Assembly (NCBI RefSeq): GCF_000008545.1
Contig: NC_000853.1
Coordinates: forward strand, 1,254,465 to 1,318,464
Length of the DNA stretch: 64,000 nt
Source of the DNA: Thermotoga maritima MSB8
Lineage (GTDB): Bacteria > Thermotogota > Thermotogae > Thermotogales > Thermotogaceae
Reading direction: 5' to 3'
Positions 1-9,127 of the stretch are shown here, in pieces. The number at the start of each line of letters is the position of its first letter. The first letter of the stretch is position 1. The notes beneath the pieces are model-generated. The model was not told the DNA's origin. It ran no database searches and saw only the letters and a program-made list of their open reading frames with translations. Both the position numbers and the translations under genes were made by a program.

Positions 1-160
1 TCCTGTGAATCGTGGTTTCGCTCACACCCACGATCTTTGCGAACTCTGTGATCGAGTAGTGGATGACATCGTCCGGCCTTTCGAGCACGTAATCCGCGAC
101 TTTGCGCTCTGCAGGACTGAACTGTGTGTAGACGTTCAGAATTTTATCTCTTATCTTCAA
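1..160 (-). CDS. RpiR-family transcriptional regulator, N-terminal part (cut by window edge)
   Basis: Only the first 53 codons are present. They encode the N-terminal helix-turn-helix of an RpiR-type sugar-responsive regulator: a helix with FSPAERKVADYVLERPDD, then ITEFAKIVGVSETTIHR, the recognition-helix segment typical of the family. The start is a TTG at 160 with a GGAGG seven to nine bases upstream inside the end of the preceding glycosyltransferase gene, which it overlaps by 17 bases. The C-terminal SIS sugar-phosphate domain would lie outside the window. It is the last visible gene of the transporter/mannosidase operon and is the obvious candidate local regulator (inference). Confidence 0.85.
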   Translation of the reverse strand, partial: MKIRDKILNVYTQFSPAERKVADYVLERPDDVIHYSITEFAKIVGVSETTIHR

Positions 161-1286
161 CTTTCCATTCCTCCCTGAGCGAGTGTTTCTTCTCCAGAAA
201 CACATCGAGCTGTTCGTACACGTACCTTTCTGCCTCTTCATCCGATAGAGATTTTACCTCTTCCGCAAAGCGTGCGGTTCTCGCGAAGTAGAACGGCAGA
301 AGATTTTCCACCACTTTTTTGTCCCTTGTTTTCCTGTACTGAACAGCGCTCCTGTAGAGGGTGTCGACCCAGGAAGAGAGGCTCAGTGTACCGCTCTCTT
401 TCACTTCCGACAGGATACCGCGATCTATGTATTCCACTTCTTCAAGGGTTTCTCTTGCGAGTTTTTTGAGGTTTCCAATGTCTATACTCATAGAAGGAAC
501 TTCCTCTTGAGGAGTTTCACCATAGATGGGAACGTCTTCTATTTTCCATATTTCTTTCCAGACGTTTTCGTAGGTGATCACAAGTTCAAAAAGCGTTCCC
601 ACGACCTGAAGGAACATTCCTTTAAGGTGTTTTCCCGGGTCCTTCACGTCGTGCACCTTGGTTCCAAGAGCTGCCTGAACAACCCTTCCAGATTCGTTTA
701 TGGCGGTTGTGGTCATCCATATGTCGATCCCGAATCTTGCAACGTCCGTGTTCCAGATCTCTTTTGGCTTTCCCAGGTAAATCTCGAGGAGCTTTCTTCC
801 CACACCGAAATCCCCACCAATGGGCTGGCGCACCTTTTTACCGTAGAGAACAGCCGTCATAGGAAAACACACGTTGTTCGTGATCGTGCCGTCGAACCTG
901 TGCCTCAGGTAGAAGGGAGTGACGTAATCTGCCTCCCCTTTCAAAACAGGTCCTGCGAGTCTTTCCACCCACCAGGGTTTGACACTCCGAAGATCCGCGT
1001 CGAGAAAGACGACCGCCTCCGCATCCTGCTTCAGGGCAAACTCCATGATCGCTCTCATCGCGCTTCCCTTTCCGGGAAGGCCTTCATAAACGAAGCTCTC
1101 TTTGGGAAGACCGAAAGTATCGGTCTCCATGAAGCGCTCTCTTGTCCCATCTGCCGATCCTCCATCGGAGTTCACGATCATACCATCACCATCGAAGAAA
1201 TCTACAATTCCCTGCGCCGCTGTTCTCGCAACGTGAGAAATCGTTTCGGCGTTGTTGTAACTCGGTATCCCCACAACCACTTTCAT
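144..1286 (-). CDS. GT-A glycosyltransferase, GT81/glucosyl(phospho)glycerate synthase-like
   Basis: A 380-residue nucleotide-sugar glycosyltransferase. It opens with VVVGIPSYNNAETI, then SDGGSADGT (about 40-48) and the metal-binding DADLRS (96-101). The later motifs RQPIGGDFG (153-161), RFGIDIWM (184-191) and a histidine near 212 have the same order as in retaining GT78/GT81 enzymes that make mannosyl- or glucosylglycerate and their 3-phosphates. An open frame continues upstream to 1592 but only as an antisense-free shadow of the neighbour; the ATG at 1286 is chosen because it overlaps the previous stop as ATGA and has an upstream AGGGAGG. It probably uses a phosphoglycerate or glycerate acceptor, but acceptor and sugar cannot be read from the sequence. 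Confidence 0.72.
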   Translation of the reverse strand: MKVVVGIPSYNNAETISHVARTAAQGIVDFFDGDGMIVNSDGGSADGTRERFMETDTFGLPKESFVYEGLPGKGSAMRAIMEFALKQDAEAVVFLDADLRSVKPWWVERLAGPVLKGEADYVTPFYLRHRFDGTITNNVCFPMTAVLYGKKVRQPIGGDFGVGRKLLEIYLGKPKEIWNTDVARFGIDIWMTTTAINESGRVVQAALGTKVHDVKDPGKHLKGMFLQVVGTLFELVITYENVWKEIWKIEDVPIYGETPQEEVPSMSIDIGNLKKLARETLEEVEYIDRGILSEVKESGTLSLSSWVDTLYRSAVQYRKTRDKKVVENLLPFYFARTARFAEEVKSLSDEEAERYVYEQLDVFLEKKHSLREEWKVEDKR

Positions 1287-2566
1287 GGTAATACCTCCCT
1301 GCTCAGTATGTCTTCTAGTCTCTCTAAACTGAAGTGCCTCTTTCCCACTTCGAAGTTGTGTTCGACAGTCTCCCTGTAAAGAGACGGATCGAAGAGGAGA
1401 CGAGAAATTTCCTCGACGGCCTTTTTCAAAATCCTCTCGTCCACCTTTACAAGGCCGTTCTCTCTGAAGCATCGATCTCCAAGACTGACGTATTTCAGGC
1501 CGGCTGGTTTTATATCTGATTTGAAGACTTCGTACTCGAAAAGCACCACGGGCTTTTTGGCTGCGATCGCTTCCAGAAGCTGATTCCCCCATCCCTCGAG
1601 TATCGATGGATACGTGACAAAATCGGCGGCGTTGTAGAGCTTCCAGAACAAAGAGGTGTTTTTTCTCACTTCCTCGCTCAGGACAAGAAGCGATACTCCT
1701 TTTGAAGAAGCGTATTCTTTGAGTTCTTTCAGATACTCTTCGTCTTCGCAGATACCGGAAAAGAGAAGGATCACTTCTCCGCTGTATCTCTCTCCGTTGT
1801 AGAGATCAGCTTCTTTTTTCGATGTCAGTGTTTCCTTCAGAAGTGACACCACATCTATCGAAAGTTCGATCGTTTTTCTTCTATCGATTCTGGTTGCCTG
1901 GAGGGCCACAATCGTGCCAGGCGCTATCTGAAGTTCTTCTCTCACCCTGTGGTACATCTCTTCAGAAGTGATGGGAGAGCTGAAATCCATGACGTTTGGC
2001 ACCACGACAGAATCGATGTTTCTGCGTCTTTTAAGCTCCCTTTGAGCGATCGTGTTTATGACAACGTGTTTCACGTTTGGAAGATCTGGAGGGAAGTGTT
2101 TATCAAGGATCTCCCTGAATCTTCTGTTTTCCGGAATCAGATGTTTCCTCTCCCACCAAAAATCGTGGTGATGCGCGACGAAGTTCTTTTCCAATCTCGA
2201 AAGGGCAAGGCCCAGGGACGGAAAGAGTCCAAGGGACCAGATGTTGTTGGGAACGATGAGATCGTAATCTTTCAAGGCTTCGTTCAGGATGTGGAAGAGC
2301 TCTTCCTCTTTTTCTTTCAAGAAATCGAGAAACTCTTTTTCACTGAGGAAATCTTTTATTCCTCCGAAGAAGTTCCTGTTCACCCTTTCAAAATCTGGAT
2401 TTTCAAAACCGATCTCCTTTAGAGTGAGATCGACTCCCTCTTTCTTGTTTTCGGCAACGATGTGGACTTCGTGGCCCATCTTTGTGAGAACCTTCTTCCA
2501 CTTTTCCATCTCGAGTGAGACACCATCCATGAGACCTCCCCGGTAGTGAATGAGCGCTATTTTCAT
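1283..2566 (-). CDS. GT-B glycosyltransferase, GT4 family (mannosylglucosylglycerate synthase-like)
   Basis: A 427-residue GT4-type enzyme. The N-terminal half has IHYRGGLMDGVSLEMEKW (6-23), where the GG loop contacts the nucleotide sugar in this fold, and AHHHDFWWER (131-140). The C-terminal half has ATRIDRRKTIELSI and the donor-binding E-x7-E stretch in EGWGNQLLEAI. As I remember them, the DGVSLEMEKW and HHHDFWWER motifs resemble the Petrotoga GDP-mannose:glucosylglycerate mannosyltransferase, so a mannosyl transfer onto glucosylglycerate is a reasonable but unproven call. It overlaps both neighbours by four bases, implying translational coupling. A sucrose- or trehalose-synthase-like GT4 is the main alternative. 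Confidence 0.68.
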   Translation of the reverse strand: MKIALIHYRGGLMDGVSLEMEKWKKVLTKMGHEVHIVAENKKEGVDLTLKEIGFENPDFERVNRNFFGGIKDFLSEKEFLDFLKEKEEELFHILNEALKDYDLIVPNNIWSLGLFPSLGLALSRLEKNFVAHHHDFWWERKHLIPENRRFREILDKHFPPDLPNVKHVVINTIAQRELKRRRNIDSVVVPNVMDFSSPITSEEMYHRVREELQIAPGTIVALQATRIDRRKTIELSIDVVSLLKETLTSKKEADLYNGERYSGEVILLFSGICEDEEYLKELKEYASSKGVSLLVLSEEVRKNTSLFWKLYNAADFVTYPSILEGWGNQLLEAIAAKKPVVLFEYEVFKSDIKPAGLKYVSLGDRCFRENGLVKVDERILKKAVEEISRLLFDPSLYRETVEHNFEVGKRHFSLERLEDILSREVLP

Positions 2567-5061
2567 TCTCTCTCCTCGCTTTCAAAGAGTTCCACCACGT
2601 AGTCGTAGGTTCTTCTCTTCATTCGAAGCTCGTTCAGCTCTCTCGCTGTTTTCTCGACATCTATCAGATACTGAAGGGAAAGTTCTATTTCCTTTTTCGT
2701 TCTCAGAAGAGAGAAGAGCCGATGCTTCGATCGAGGATCGTCCTTTCCCTCAAGATTGGTAATTTCATCTTCGAGGCTGGAGAGCGTTTCTTTCAAAAAT
2801 TCGATCACTTCACCTTCCGGGTTCTTTTCCACGGAAACAACGGGAAACTCCGGGAAATTCAAAATGTTCAGTCTCGAAACAAAGCATTGTTTCTCTGAGA
2901 GAGACTCTATCGATTTCTCACCTATCTGAAGCGGTCTCAGACCTTCTATTTCTTCGAGGTACGGATTGTACACCCAGAGGTGATACCGATCCTTCACACC
3001 GGCCCAGGGGAGAGAAGAGAAGAAGAAAGTTTTCTCCTTTTCGGTGCCGTCAGCTTCAACATCTAAAAGAAGAGGAGGATTATCGAAGAGAAGGTACCAT
3101 CTGAAGAACTCTTCGCTACGTGGATGAACCGGCAGTTCCATGAACGCAAGATCCACTGTGAAAACTCCTTCACACTTTGCCCCCGGAACATACATCATGG
3201 GTCCCGCGTCACCAACTCTGTTTTTAACCTCTTTTGCTATCCACTCAACGGACCTGCTCAAAGTGACGTGTACTTTTCCTTCTTCCATCCAGTACTCTCT
3301 AAGACCTCTTGCGAGAATAGTCTTTGAACTTTCTTCACTCCAGACGGACACAAACCCCTGAAACGGAAATTCCCTCACTTCACCTGTTTCTCTTGCTGCA
3401 AGCAAAATCCCCTTCAGTTCCTCAGGAGGTGTTTCAGGAAGAAGGTAGGAGTCTTTTTCTTTCCTTTTCACCACGTCAAAAGGCATCTTCGCGAAGATTT
3501 CGCCACTTCCCGTTTCATAAACCATTGAAAGCTTGTAGTTTTTCCCCTTTATCTTCAACGCGATACGCCACTTCACGAGCGGGGTTTCATCGAAGATCAC
3601 GCGTTCTTTCGTCTCGATCAGGCATTGCGAGGAACGTATCGTTCTTTCCAGTTCCACCACCATCGAGTGTTTCGTCTGCAAAACTGTTCTCATCTTCTCC
3701 AGAGAAATCGAAAAATCAGTTTCTTCAACAGAGGTGGTGTAAGCGTCACCATCTTCTTTGAACAGTTTCAAAACACCCGCTTTCCTGTTATTCAGAACAA
3801 GTGTGCCGTCTCCTTCAAAATAGGCTCTGTAGTATTCGTTTTCCCAGGTGAGTTCCTTCACTTCTTTCTTCTCGTCGGCAACTTCTGTTTTGAACAGCCC
3901 TGCACCGTTTGTTTTCAACAGGAATGTCCTCTCGCCATCGCAGAAGTGATGGTTGTAGGAAAAGGGCGATAGAGAGAGTGCGTAGGTTCCCTTCTCAAGA
4001 CCTAAACGCTCTACAAGGTGCCTCAGCCTGGATTCAACAGAAGATTTCACAAGGAAATACACGTTTCTGTACGTTCTCTCCATTTTTTCGTGGACGGGGT
4101 CAGCACAAACACCGCAGCTGTTGTCGTGCGCGAGAGTTTTCAGGTAATCCCTCCAGAAAAGATCACTTAACTCCTCTCCGTTCAAAACAGAGAGAAGATC
4201 GTTCATTTTCAAAAGCTTCTCTACAAGATCACTTTCAAGCTTCAGATAAGCTCTTGTGGAGAGTGTCCCTGGAAAGACGCAGGCGTACCTTCCAGAAAGG
4301 AGCTCTCCAGAGAGGGTGGGGGCATTTTCAGGGAATCTCTCGGGAAACTCTTCTGGTGAGACAATCTCAACGTTCAGATAATCTTTGGGATCCTCGGGAG
4401 AGAGATCTATATCGTATCCGTCGAGAAGAAGAATTTCTCCAGATCTCGAGAATTTTGCGAGTTTTTCCACCTCGTGTTTCAGTCTCTTCTCCGCGATATC
4501 CTGCGTTTCCTTCAAATTGTAGAGGTTCCTGTATCCTCCCACGAGGAAAACACCCTGGACAGCCGTTCCATCGCTTCCTTTCCAGAAAAACTCCTGGGAG
4601 ATCCCGTCGTTTTCGAAGGAAATTCCCCTCCACAGAAAGACCTTTTCTATTCCAAAGATTCTGTGCAGTTGAGGTTCCTGTGATATGTGACCGAAACTGT
4701 CGAGAAGCCATCCGGCGTTCATGCGTCGTCCAAAACGATTCGTGTCTTTTTCTCCTATCTCGAAGTTTTTCAAAATGGAAGCTTCACCCGGAATTCTCCA
4801 GTCTATCTGGATATAATACGGACCAACAAGGAGTCTTCCAGATCTCACAAGCTCTCTGAGATCTTCTTCGAGGTCCGGATGGTAAACGAGGAGATCTTCA
4901 ACCGCAGCTGTTTGGCCATCCAGAACGTACACGAATTCTGGATTCTTCTGAACAAGCTCTTTCACTCTGAAAAAAACTTCTTTCAGCCATTTAGAGGTCA
5001 CTTCAGAAGAGGTGAACCACTCTCTGTCCCAGTGGTTGTGAACAACCACCTTCACTTTCAT
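2563..5061 (-). CDS. GH38 alpha-mannosidase, mannosylglycerate-hydrolase-like subfamily
   Basis: An 832-residue glycoside hydrolase family 38 enzyme. The metal-binding HNHWDREW lies at residues 8-15, and GWLLDSFGHISQ at 117-128 carries the expected nucleophile Asp121. GRLLVGPYYIQIDW (75-88) resembles the GPWYTQTD segment of bacterial 2-O-mannosylglycerate hydrolases (MngB) more than that of the eukaryotic processing mannosidases. No signal peptide is present, so it acts in the cytoplasm on imported sugars. The C-terminal third is beta-rich and ends in a charged coiled-coil-like stretch (LKETLSSLEDEITNLEG). It follows the ABC ATPase with a four-base overlap. The exact substrate is inference from context. 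Confidence 0.85.
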   Translation of the reverse strand: MKVKVVVHNHWDREWFTSSEVTSKWLKEVFFRVKELVQKNPEFVYVLDGQTAAVEDLLVYHPDLEEDLRELVRSGRLLVGPYYIQIDWRIPGEASILKNFEIGEKDTNRFGRRMNAGWLLDSFGHISQEPQLHRIFGIEKVFLWRGISFENDGISQEFFWKGSDGTAVQGVFLVGGYRNLYNLKETQDIAEKRLKHEVEKLAKFSRSGEILLLDGYDIDLSPEDPKDYLNVEIVSPEEFPERFPENAPTLSGELLSGRYACVFPGTLSTRAYLKLESDLVEKLLKMNDLLSVLNGEELSDLFWRDYLKTLAHDNSCGVCADPVHEKMERTYRNVYFLVKSSVESRLRHLVERLGLEKGTYALSLSPFSYNHHFCDGERTFLLKTNGAGLFKTEVADEKKEVKELTWENEYYRAYFEGDGTLVLNNRKAGVLKLFKEDGDAYTTSVEETDFSISLEKMRTVLQTKHSMVVELERTIRSSQCLIETKERVIFDETPLVKWRIALKIKGKNYKLSMVYETGSGEIFAKMPFDVVKRKEKDSYLLPETPPEELKGILLAARETGEVREFPFQGFVSVWSEESSKTILARGLREYWMEEGKVHVTLSRSVEWIAKEVKNRVGDAGPMMYVPGAKCEGVFTVDLAFMELPVHPRSEEFFRWYLLFDNPPLLLDVEADGTEKEKTFFFSSLPWAGVKDRYHLWVYNPYLEEIEGLRPLQIGEKSIESLSEKQCFVSRLNILNFPEFPVVSVEKNPEGEVIEFLKETLSSLEDEITNLEGKDDPRSKHRLFSLLRTKKEIELSLQYLIDVEKTARELNELRMKRRTYDYVVELFESEERE

Positions 5062-6125
5062 GAGATTCTCTCTCCCGTCTCAGGGTGAAAGAGATGGATC
5101 TTTTCAACGTCCAGGAAAAACGTGATCTTCTCACCGCTTCTGAAATCCACATCCCCTGGAATTTTTGCGACGATCTTCTCACTTCCAACGTTGAGATGGA
5201 GAATCGTATCCGACATGAGTTTCTCGGCGAAATAAACCTCTCCTTCCAGCTTCAAAGTGTTCGGCTTTTCCTCCAGATAGACGTTCTCCGGTCGAATACC
5301 AAGGATCACCTTTTTTGCACCTGGATCGGTCTTCGCGGGAATCTTTATCTCACCGTTTTGGAGGACAACGCTATTTCCTTCCGATCTCACTTCCATCTCT
5401 AAGAAGTTCATCTGCGGTGATCCCACAAAACCAGCGACGAAGATGTTCACCGGATGGTGATAGATCTCAGAGGGCGTTCCAACCTGCTGAAGCTTTCCCT
5501 GGTTCATCACCGCGATTCTGTCTCCCATCGTCATGGCCTCTGTCTGGTCATGAGTCACATAGATGGTGGTGACTCCAATTCTTTCCTGAAGCTTTTTCAG
5601 CTCGCTTCTCATCTTCACCCTCAAAAGTGCGTCCAGATTGGAAAGAGGCTCGTCCATCAGGAGTACTTCGGGTTCGTGAACGATCGCTCGGGCAACGGCA
5701 ACCCTCTGTCTCTGACCTCCGGAGAGCTGTGCGGGGTACCTGTCGAGGAGTTCGGAGATGTGAAGGAGATCCGCTGCCCACTTTACCCTCTTTTCTATCT
5801 CCTCTTTCGGGACTTTTTTCAGTTTCAGAGGATACGCGATGTTGTCGTACACCTTCATGTGGGGCCACACCGCGTAGCTCTGGAAGACCATCGAAATGTT
5901 CCTGTCCTTTGGAGGAAGGTTCGTCACGTCGCGATCGTTGAAAAAGATCTTTCCCCCGGTCACCTGTTCGAGACCCGCTATACACCTCAGAAGGGTCGTC
6001 TTTCCACAACCAGATGGACCGAGAAGAACGAGGAACTCCCCTTCGTTCACGACAAGGTCGATTCCATCGAGAGCCCTCACATTCCCGAAATATTTCTTCA
6101 CTCCGTCTATTTTCACCTGCGCCAA
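5058..6125 (-). CDS. Sugar ABC transporter ATPase (MalK/UgpC family)
   Basis: A 355-residue ATPase of carbohydrate uptake class 1. Walker [10 protein letters not shown] is near residue 37, the signature LSGGQRQRVAVARAI near 134, Walker B VLLMDEPLSNLDA near 155 and the switch histidine in YVTHDQTEAMTMGDR. The C-terminal 110 residues form the TOBE/OB regulatory domain of this family (LGIRPENVYLE). The ATG at 6125 has a purine-rich ribosome site. It energises the two permeases encoded immediately upstream in the operon. A second, orphan ATPase of the same family is at 46855-47958, so exchange of ATPases between transporters is possible. Confidence 0.95.
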   Translation of the reverse strand: MAQVKIDGVKKYFGNVRALDGIDLVVNEGEFLVLLGPSGCGKTTLLRCIAGLEQVTGGKIFFNDRDVTNLPPKDRNISMVFQSYAVWPHMKVYDNIAYPLKLKKVPKEEIEKRVKWAADLLHISELLDRYPAQLSGGQRQRVAVARAIVHEPEVLLMDEPLSNLDALLRVKMRSELKKLQERIGVTTIYVTHDQTEAMTMGDRIAVMNQGKLQQVGTPSEIYHHPVNIFVAGFVGSPQMNFLEMEVRSEGNSVVLQNGEIKIPAKTDPGAKKVILGIRPENVYLEEKPNTLKLEGEVYFAEKLMSDTILHLNVGSEKIVAKIPGDVDFRSGEKITFFLDVEKIHLFHPETGERIS

Positions 6126-6138
6126 GATCGATCACCTC

Positions 6139-6936
6139 TCATTTCAGGGTGATACCCCACATGCTTACAAGATATTTCCTTATGAAGAATATGAAGACCA
6201 TCGCAGGAACGGCCATGATCGTTCCCGCAGCGAACTTGAAGTAGTCCGGTGATGCCATGGCGGTGTTCAGAATGTGTGCTGGAAGTGTTCTGTTCGTGAG
6301 TGTGAGGATCGAAGAAGCGAAGACTTCGTTCCAGGACATGATGAAGGCGAATATGGCAGATGCGGCGAGGCCAGGAAGAGCAAGAGGCAGCGTGATCCTT
6401 ATAAACGCCTGGAATCTGCTGAGACCGAAAACCATCCCCGCTTCTTCGTATTCGACAGAGATTCCGGAGAAAACACTGGATGTGATGAGAACGACGAACG
6501 GAAGTATCATGGAAGCGTGAGCCAGTGCCACACCAAGCGTGGTATCCGCGAGGTTAAACCTCATGTAAAGAACCACAAGAGGTACCGCCACCACAATCAA
6601 CGGAATCGATCTTGTCATAAGCATGGAAAGTCTGATGATGTTTTTTCCCGGAAACACGTACCTTGTGAGGGCGTATCCAGCTGGAAGCCCCAGCAGGAAA
6701 GAGATTCCTATCGAGATGAGCGCCACCTGCACACTGACCAGAGTGGCTTTCCCACCCCCGAGGGTGACGAACAGCTTGTAGAGATGTTCCAGTGTGAGAC
6801 TACTCGGAAAGATCCTGCTGGGATTGTAGTAATCCGAGGACGGTGTTAGAGACGCAAGAACAATGAAGAACACCGGCGTCAGAAACCACAGGGAAATGAT
6901 CACCGAAAGAAAAATTATGAAAAACTTCTTCATCAT
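6139..6936 (-). CDS. Sugar ABC transporter permease (MalG/LacG type)
   Basis: A 265-residue integral membrane protein with about six hydrophobic segments, the first at residues 5-30. The cytoplasmic EAA loop that docks on the ATPase is seen as YEEAGMVFGLSRFQAFIRI about 80 residues from the C terminus. It starts with ATG at 6936, overlapping the stop of the other permease by four bases. Together with that permease it forms the translocation channel of the operon's sugar importer. Confidence 0.94.
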   Translation of the reverse strand: MMKKFFIIFLSVIISLWFLTPVFFIVLASLTPSSDYYNPSRIFPSSLTLEHLYKLFVTLGGGKATLVSVQVALISIGISFLLGLPAGYALTRYVFPGKNIIRLSMLMTRSIPLIVVAVPLVVLYMRFNLADTTLGVALAHASMILPFVVLITSSVFSGISVEYEEAGMVFGLSRFQAFIRITLPLALPGLAASAIFAFIMSWNEVFASSILTLTNRTLPAHILNTAMASPDYFKFAAGTIMAVPAMVFIFFIRKYLVSMWGITLK

Positions 6937-7778
6937 CGAGCCCCCTCTAAATGTTTTGCACTGAGGAAGGTGATGTAAAACCAGCTAACCACGATGGTGA
7001 CAAGAGCGATCACGAGAGCGTACGCACTGGCCATCTTTGGGTCGTTCATGAAGGTGTACCAGTAGTAGGTCTCACCAGCGAGAACGGGAATGTCTCTTCC
7101 CGCAAGAAGCCACACCACACCGAATATCTGAAACGCGAAGAGAGTCCTCAGAAGGAGCGCCGACATGATCGATGGTTTCAAGAGCGGGAGTATGATCTTT
7201 GTGAATTTCTTCCATCTTGAAAAACCGAAGAGATCTGCAGCTTCGAGATACTCTTTGTTTATCGACTGAAGACCCGCCAGGAGGATGATGAAAACAAGGG
7301 GAGTAGCCCTCCACACCTCCGTGAGAACGATCACCCAGAATTCCCTCGCTTTGAACATGTATCCAAAGAAATAAATGGGTCTTTCTATCAGATGCAAATT
7401 CATGAGAATTTTGTTGAGATAGCCGTTCGGCGAAAATATAGTGTAACTCATGAGTGCTGCTGTCACATCACTCAGAGCCAGTGGGATCGCTATAAAGTAA
7501 AGTACCGTCGTGTAACCTTTGAACTTCTGATTGACGAAAAGAGCGAGTCCCAGTGCGAATATGAGCTGAAGGGGAACGATCACTGCTGTGAGAAGAATGG
7601 TGTTTTTCATGGCGCCCCAGAAACCACCATTCTCCACAAGGCGCTTGAAATTTCCAAGAAAACCTTCATCGCTTGTAAAAGCGAGTCTGAACGTTTCGAA
7701 GAGAGGATATCCCATCAACAAAACGAGATAAAGAACAGCTGGAAGGATCAAAAGAAAAGAAATCCATTTCCCTCTCAT
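6933..7778 (-). CDS. Sugar ABC transporter permease (MalF/LacF type)
   Basis: A 281-residue membrane protein with about six transmembrane segments and the EAA loop LEAADLFGFSRWKKFTKI near residue 183. The length is short compared with enterobacterial MalF, as is usual for the UgpA/LacF branch. The ATG at 7778 follows a GGGGGTG ribosome site just downstream of a perfect 20-base palindrome that separates it from the binding-protein gene. It pairs with the MalG-type permease encoded next. Confidence 0.94.
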   Translation of the reverse strand: MRGKWISFLLILPAVLYLVLLMGYPLFETFRLAFTSDEGFLGNFKRLVENGGFWGAMKNTILLTAVIVPLQLIFALGLALFVNQKFKGYTTVLYFIAIPLALSDVTAALMSYTIFSPNGYLNKILMNLHLIERPIYFFGYMFKAREFWVIVLTEVWRATPLVFIILLAGLQSINKEYLEAADLFGFSRWKKFTKIILPLLKPSIMSALLLRTLFAFQIFGVVWLLAGRDIPVLAGETYYWYTFMNDPKMASAYALVIALVTIVVSWFYITFLSAKHLEGAR

Positions 7779-7795
7779 GGTGCACCCCCGGAAAA

Positions 7796-7815
7796 GGGGT
7801 GGGGATCCCCACCCC
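7796..7815 (-). terminator. Intercistronic 20-bp perfect palindrome (hairpin) between binding protein and permease genes
   Basis: GGGGTGGGGATCCCCACCCC reads the same on both strands. On the minus-strand transcript it falls five bases after the binding-protein stop codon (7821) and 17 bases before the permease start. There is only a short CUUUU after it, so it is more likely a partial terminator or a 3'-end stabiliser than a full stop. This placement, between the abundant binding protein and the scarce permeases, is typical of sugar ABC operons. Confidence 0.75.
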
Positions 7816-7820
7816 GGGTA

Positions 7821-9083
7821 TCAGAAGAGACTTGCGTCGGGTTCTGGAAGTTCCGCTCCGGATTCTTTGAACAGCTGTCTGATTCGCTCACCGAGTTCCT
7901 TCACTACCTTCGCTGGGTCTTCACCCTGGAAGACGATCCTCGTGAAGGCCATTCTGTAGGTTTCGGTGAACTCTCCGCTCTTTGGTCCAAGACTCGGTAT
8001 GAAGGAAACGATAGAATCCTTCGTGGCGGACTGATTTATCACACCTTCTGCGAGCACTTTGAGGGCACCTTCTGGCACGGCACCAACGGCTTCCTGAACC
8101 ACTGGGAAGAAACCGACGTTCTTGAGGATTTCAACCTGCATCTCTGGAGAAGTGAGGAAGTCTATCACTTTCGCGGGTTCTTCGAAGTCCGCATCCTTCG
8201 GTATGGCAAGGCCCACGAGCACTATGATGTACCCTCTACCCATCGGCCCTCTTGGGACCGGTACAACAACGAAATCGTTAGGCTTTTCAACGATCGCGGG
8301 TTTGAGTCTTGCAGTGTGATCCCAGGCGATCCAGACTTCTTCTCTCAGGAGAGGATCGGCCATCCCGTCCCAGGTGGAGCTTGCCGGATGTACGTATTTG
8401 AAGAGCTCCTTCAGATAGTTCCACATTTCAACGGCCCTCACACTGTCGAACTTCAGAGCCTGCGCTCCCGTGAAGGATGGATAGATGTAGCCGTGGAGGA
8501 ACCTGTGCCAGAGTCCCTTCGGTCCGATCGGGAAGCCAAGAAGGGGTTGTTTCGTCTTCTCATAGATGTTCTTTGCCCACTCGAGCAGAGCGTCGTAAGT
8601 CCACTTCTCCGTCCCCCTGATGACGTCTTCTTTCGAAAGACCGCGCGGCAGGTAGTCAAACGCCTTTTTGTTAACGGCCATCACGTAAGTTGCCTGGAGC
8701 CAGGGAATGAACACCTTTTCACCTTTCACATAAGCGAACTTCTCAAGCGTCTCGATGAAGGTTTTTCCTTCGAATTTGAGATCCTTGAGATCACTGAGGA
8801 ATCCTTCAGAGGCCATTATGTAGAGGTTTCCCTGGAGGTCTGCAATCAGGTTCAGCGTATTTTTACCGGCTCTGATCTCCGCCTGGAGCCTGCTGTAGAG
8901 CTGTGGATACTCGAAGTTGAGGAACTCCACATCGATACCGCTCTTCTTCGAAAATTCCGCGAGTTTGTTGAGCATGAACTCCCTTTCAGCAGCGGGTGTC
9001 ATCTGTGTGGACGCGAAGTTCACCTTTCCGAACATGAGACCCGCAACGATCAGAAGAACCATGAAAAACAACCACTTTCTCAC
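7821..9083 (-). CDS. Sugar ABC transporter substrate-binding protein
   Basis: A 420-residue extracellular solute-binding protein (family 1). The N terminus is a Sec signal peptide: MRKWLFF, a hydrophobic core MVLLIVAGLMFG, then a likely cut near VNFA. There is no lipobox cysteine, so it is probably free in the toga-enclosed periplasm. I chose GTG at 9083 rather than the in-frame TTG at 9113 because AAGGGGGTG lies eight bases upstream of it and the signal peptide then has a normal length. The mature protein has the usual features of the family (NLIADLQGN, YDALLEWAKNIYEKT, VWIAWDHTARLKPAI). It is the first gene of the operon and presumably sets ligand specificity. Confidence 0.93.
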   Translation of the reverse strand: MRKWLFFMVLLIVAGLMFGKVNFASTQMTPAAEREFMLNKLAEFSKKSGIDVEFLNFEYPQLYSRLQAEIRAGKNTLNLIADLQGNLYIMASEGFLSDLKDLKFEGKTFIETLEKFAYVKGEKVFIPWLQATYVMAVNKKAFDYLPRGLSKEDVIRGTEKWTYDALLEWAKNIYEKTKQPLLGFPIGPKGLWHRFLHGYIYPSFTGAQALKFDSVRAVEMWNYLKELFKYVHPASSTWDGMADPLLREEVWIAWDHTARLKPAIVEKPNDFVVVPVPRGPMGRGYIIVLVGLAIPKDADFEEPAKVIDFLTSPEMQVEILKNVGFFPVVQEAVGAVPEGALKVLAEGVINQSATKDSIVSFIPSLGPKSGEFTETYRMAFTRIVFQGEDPAKVVKELGERIRQLFKESGAELPEPDASLF

Positions 9084-9127
9084 CTTGAACACCCCCTTGA
9101 AAAGATTTTTCAAAATTGGATATGTGA

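Noticed and set aside
1287-1592. N-terminal extension of the first glycosyltransferase by about 100 residues
   Set aside because: The extension is low-complexity Arg/Gly/Ser, overlaps the GT4 gene in another frame, and the ATG at 1286 has a good ribosome site and GT start motif.
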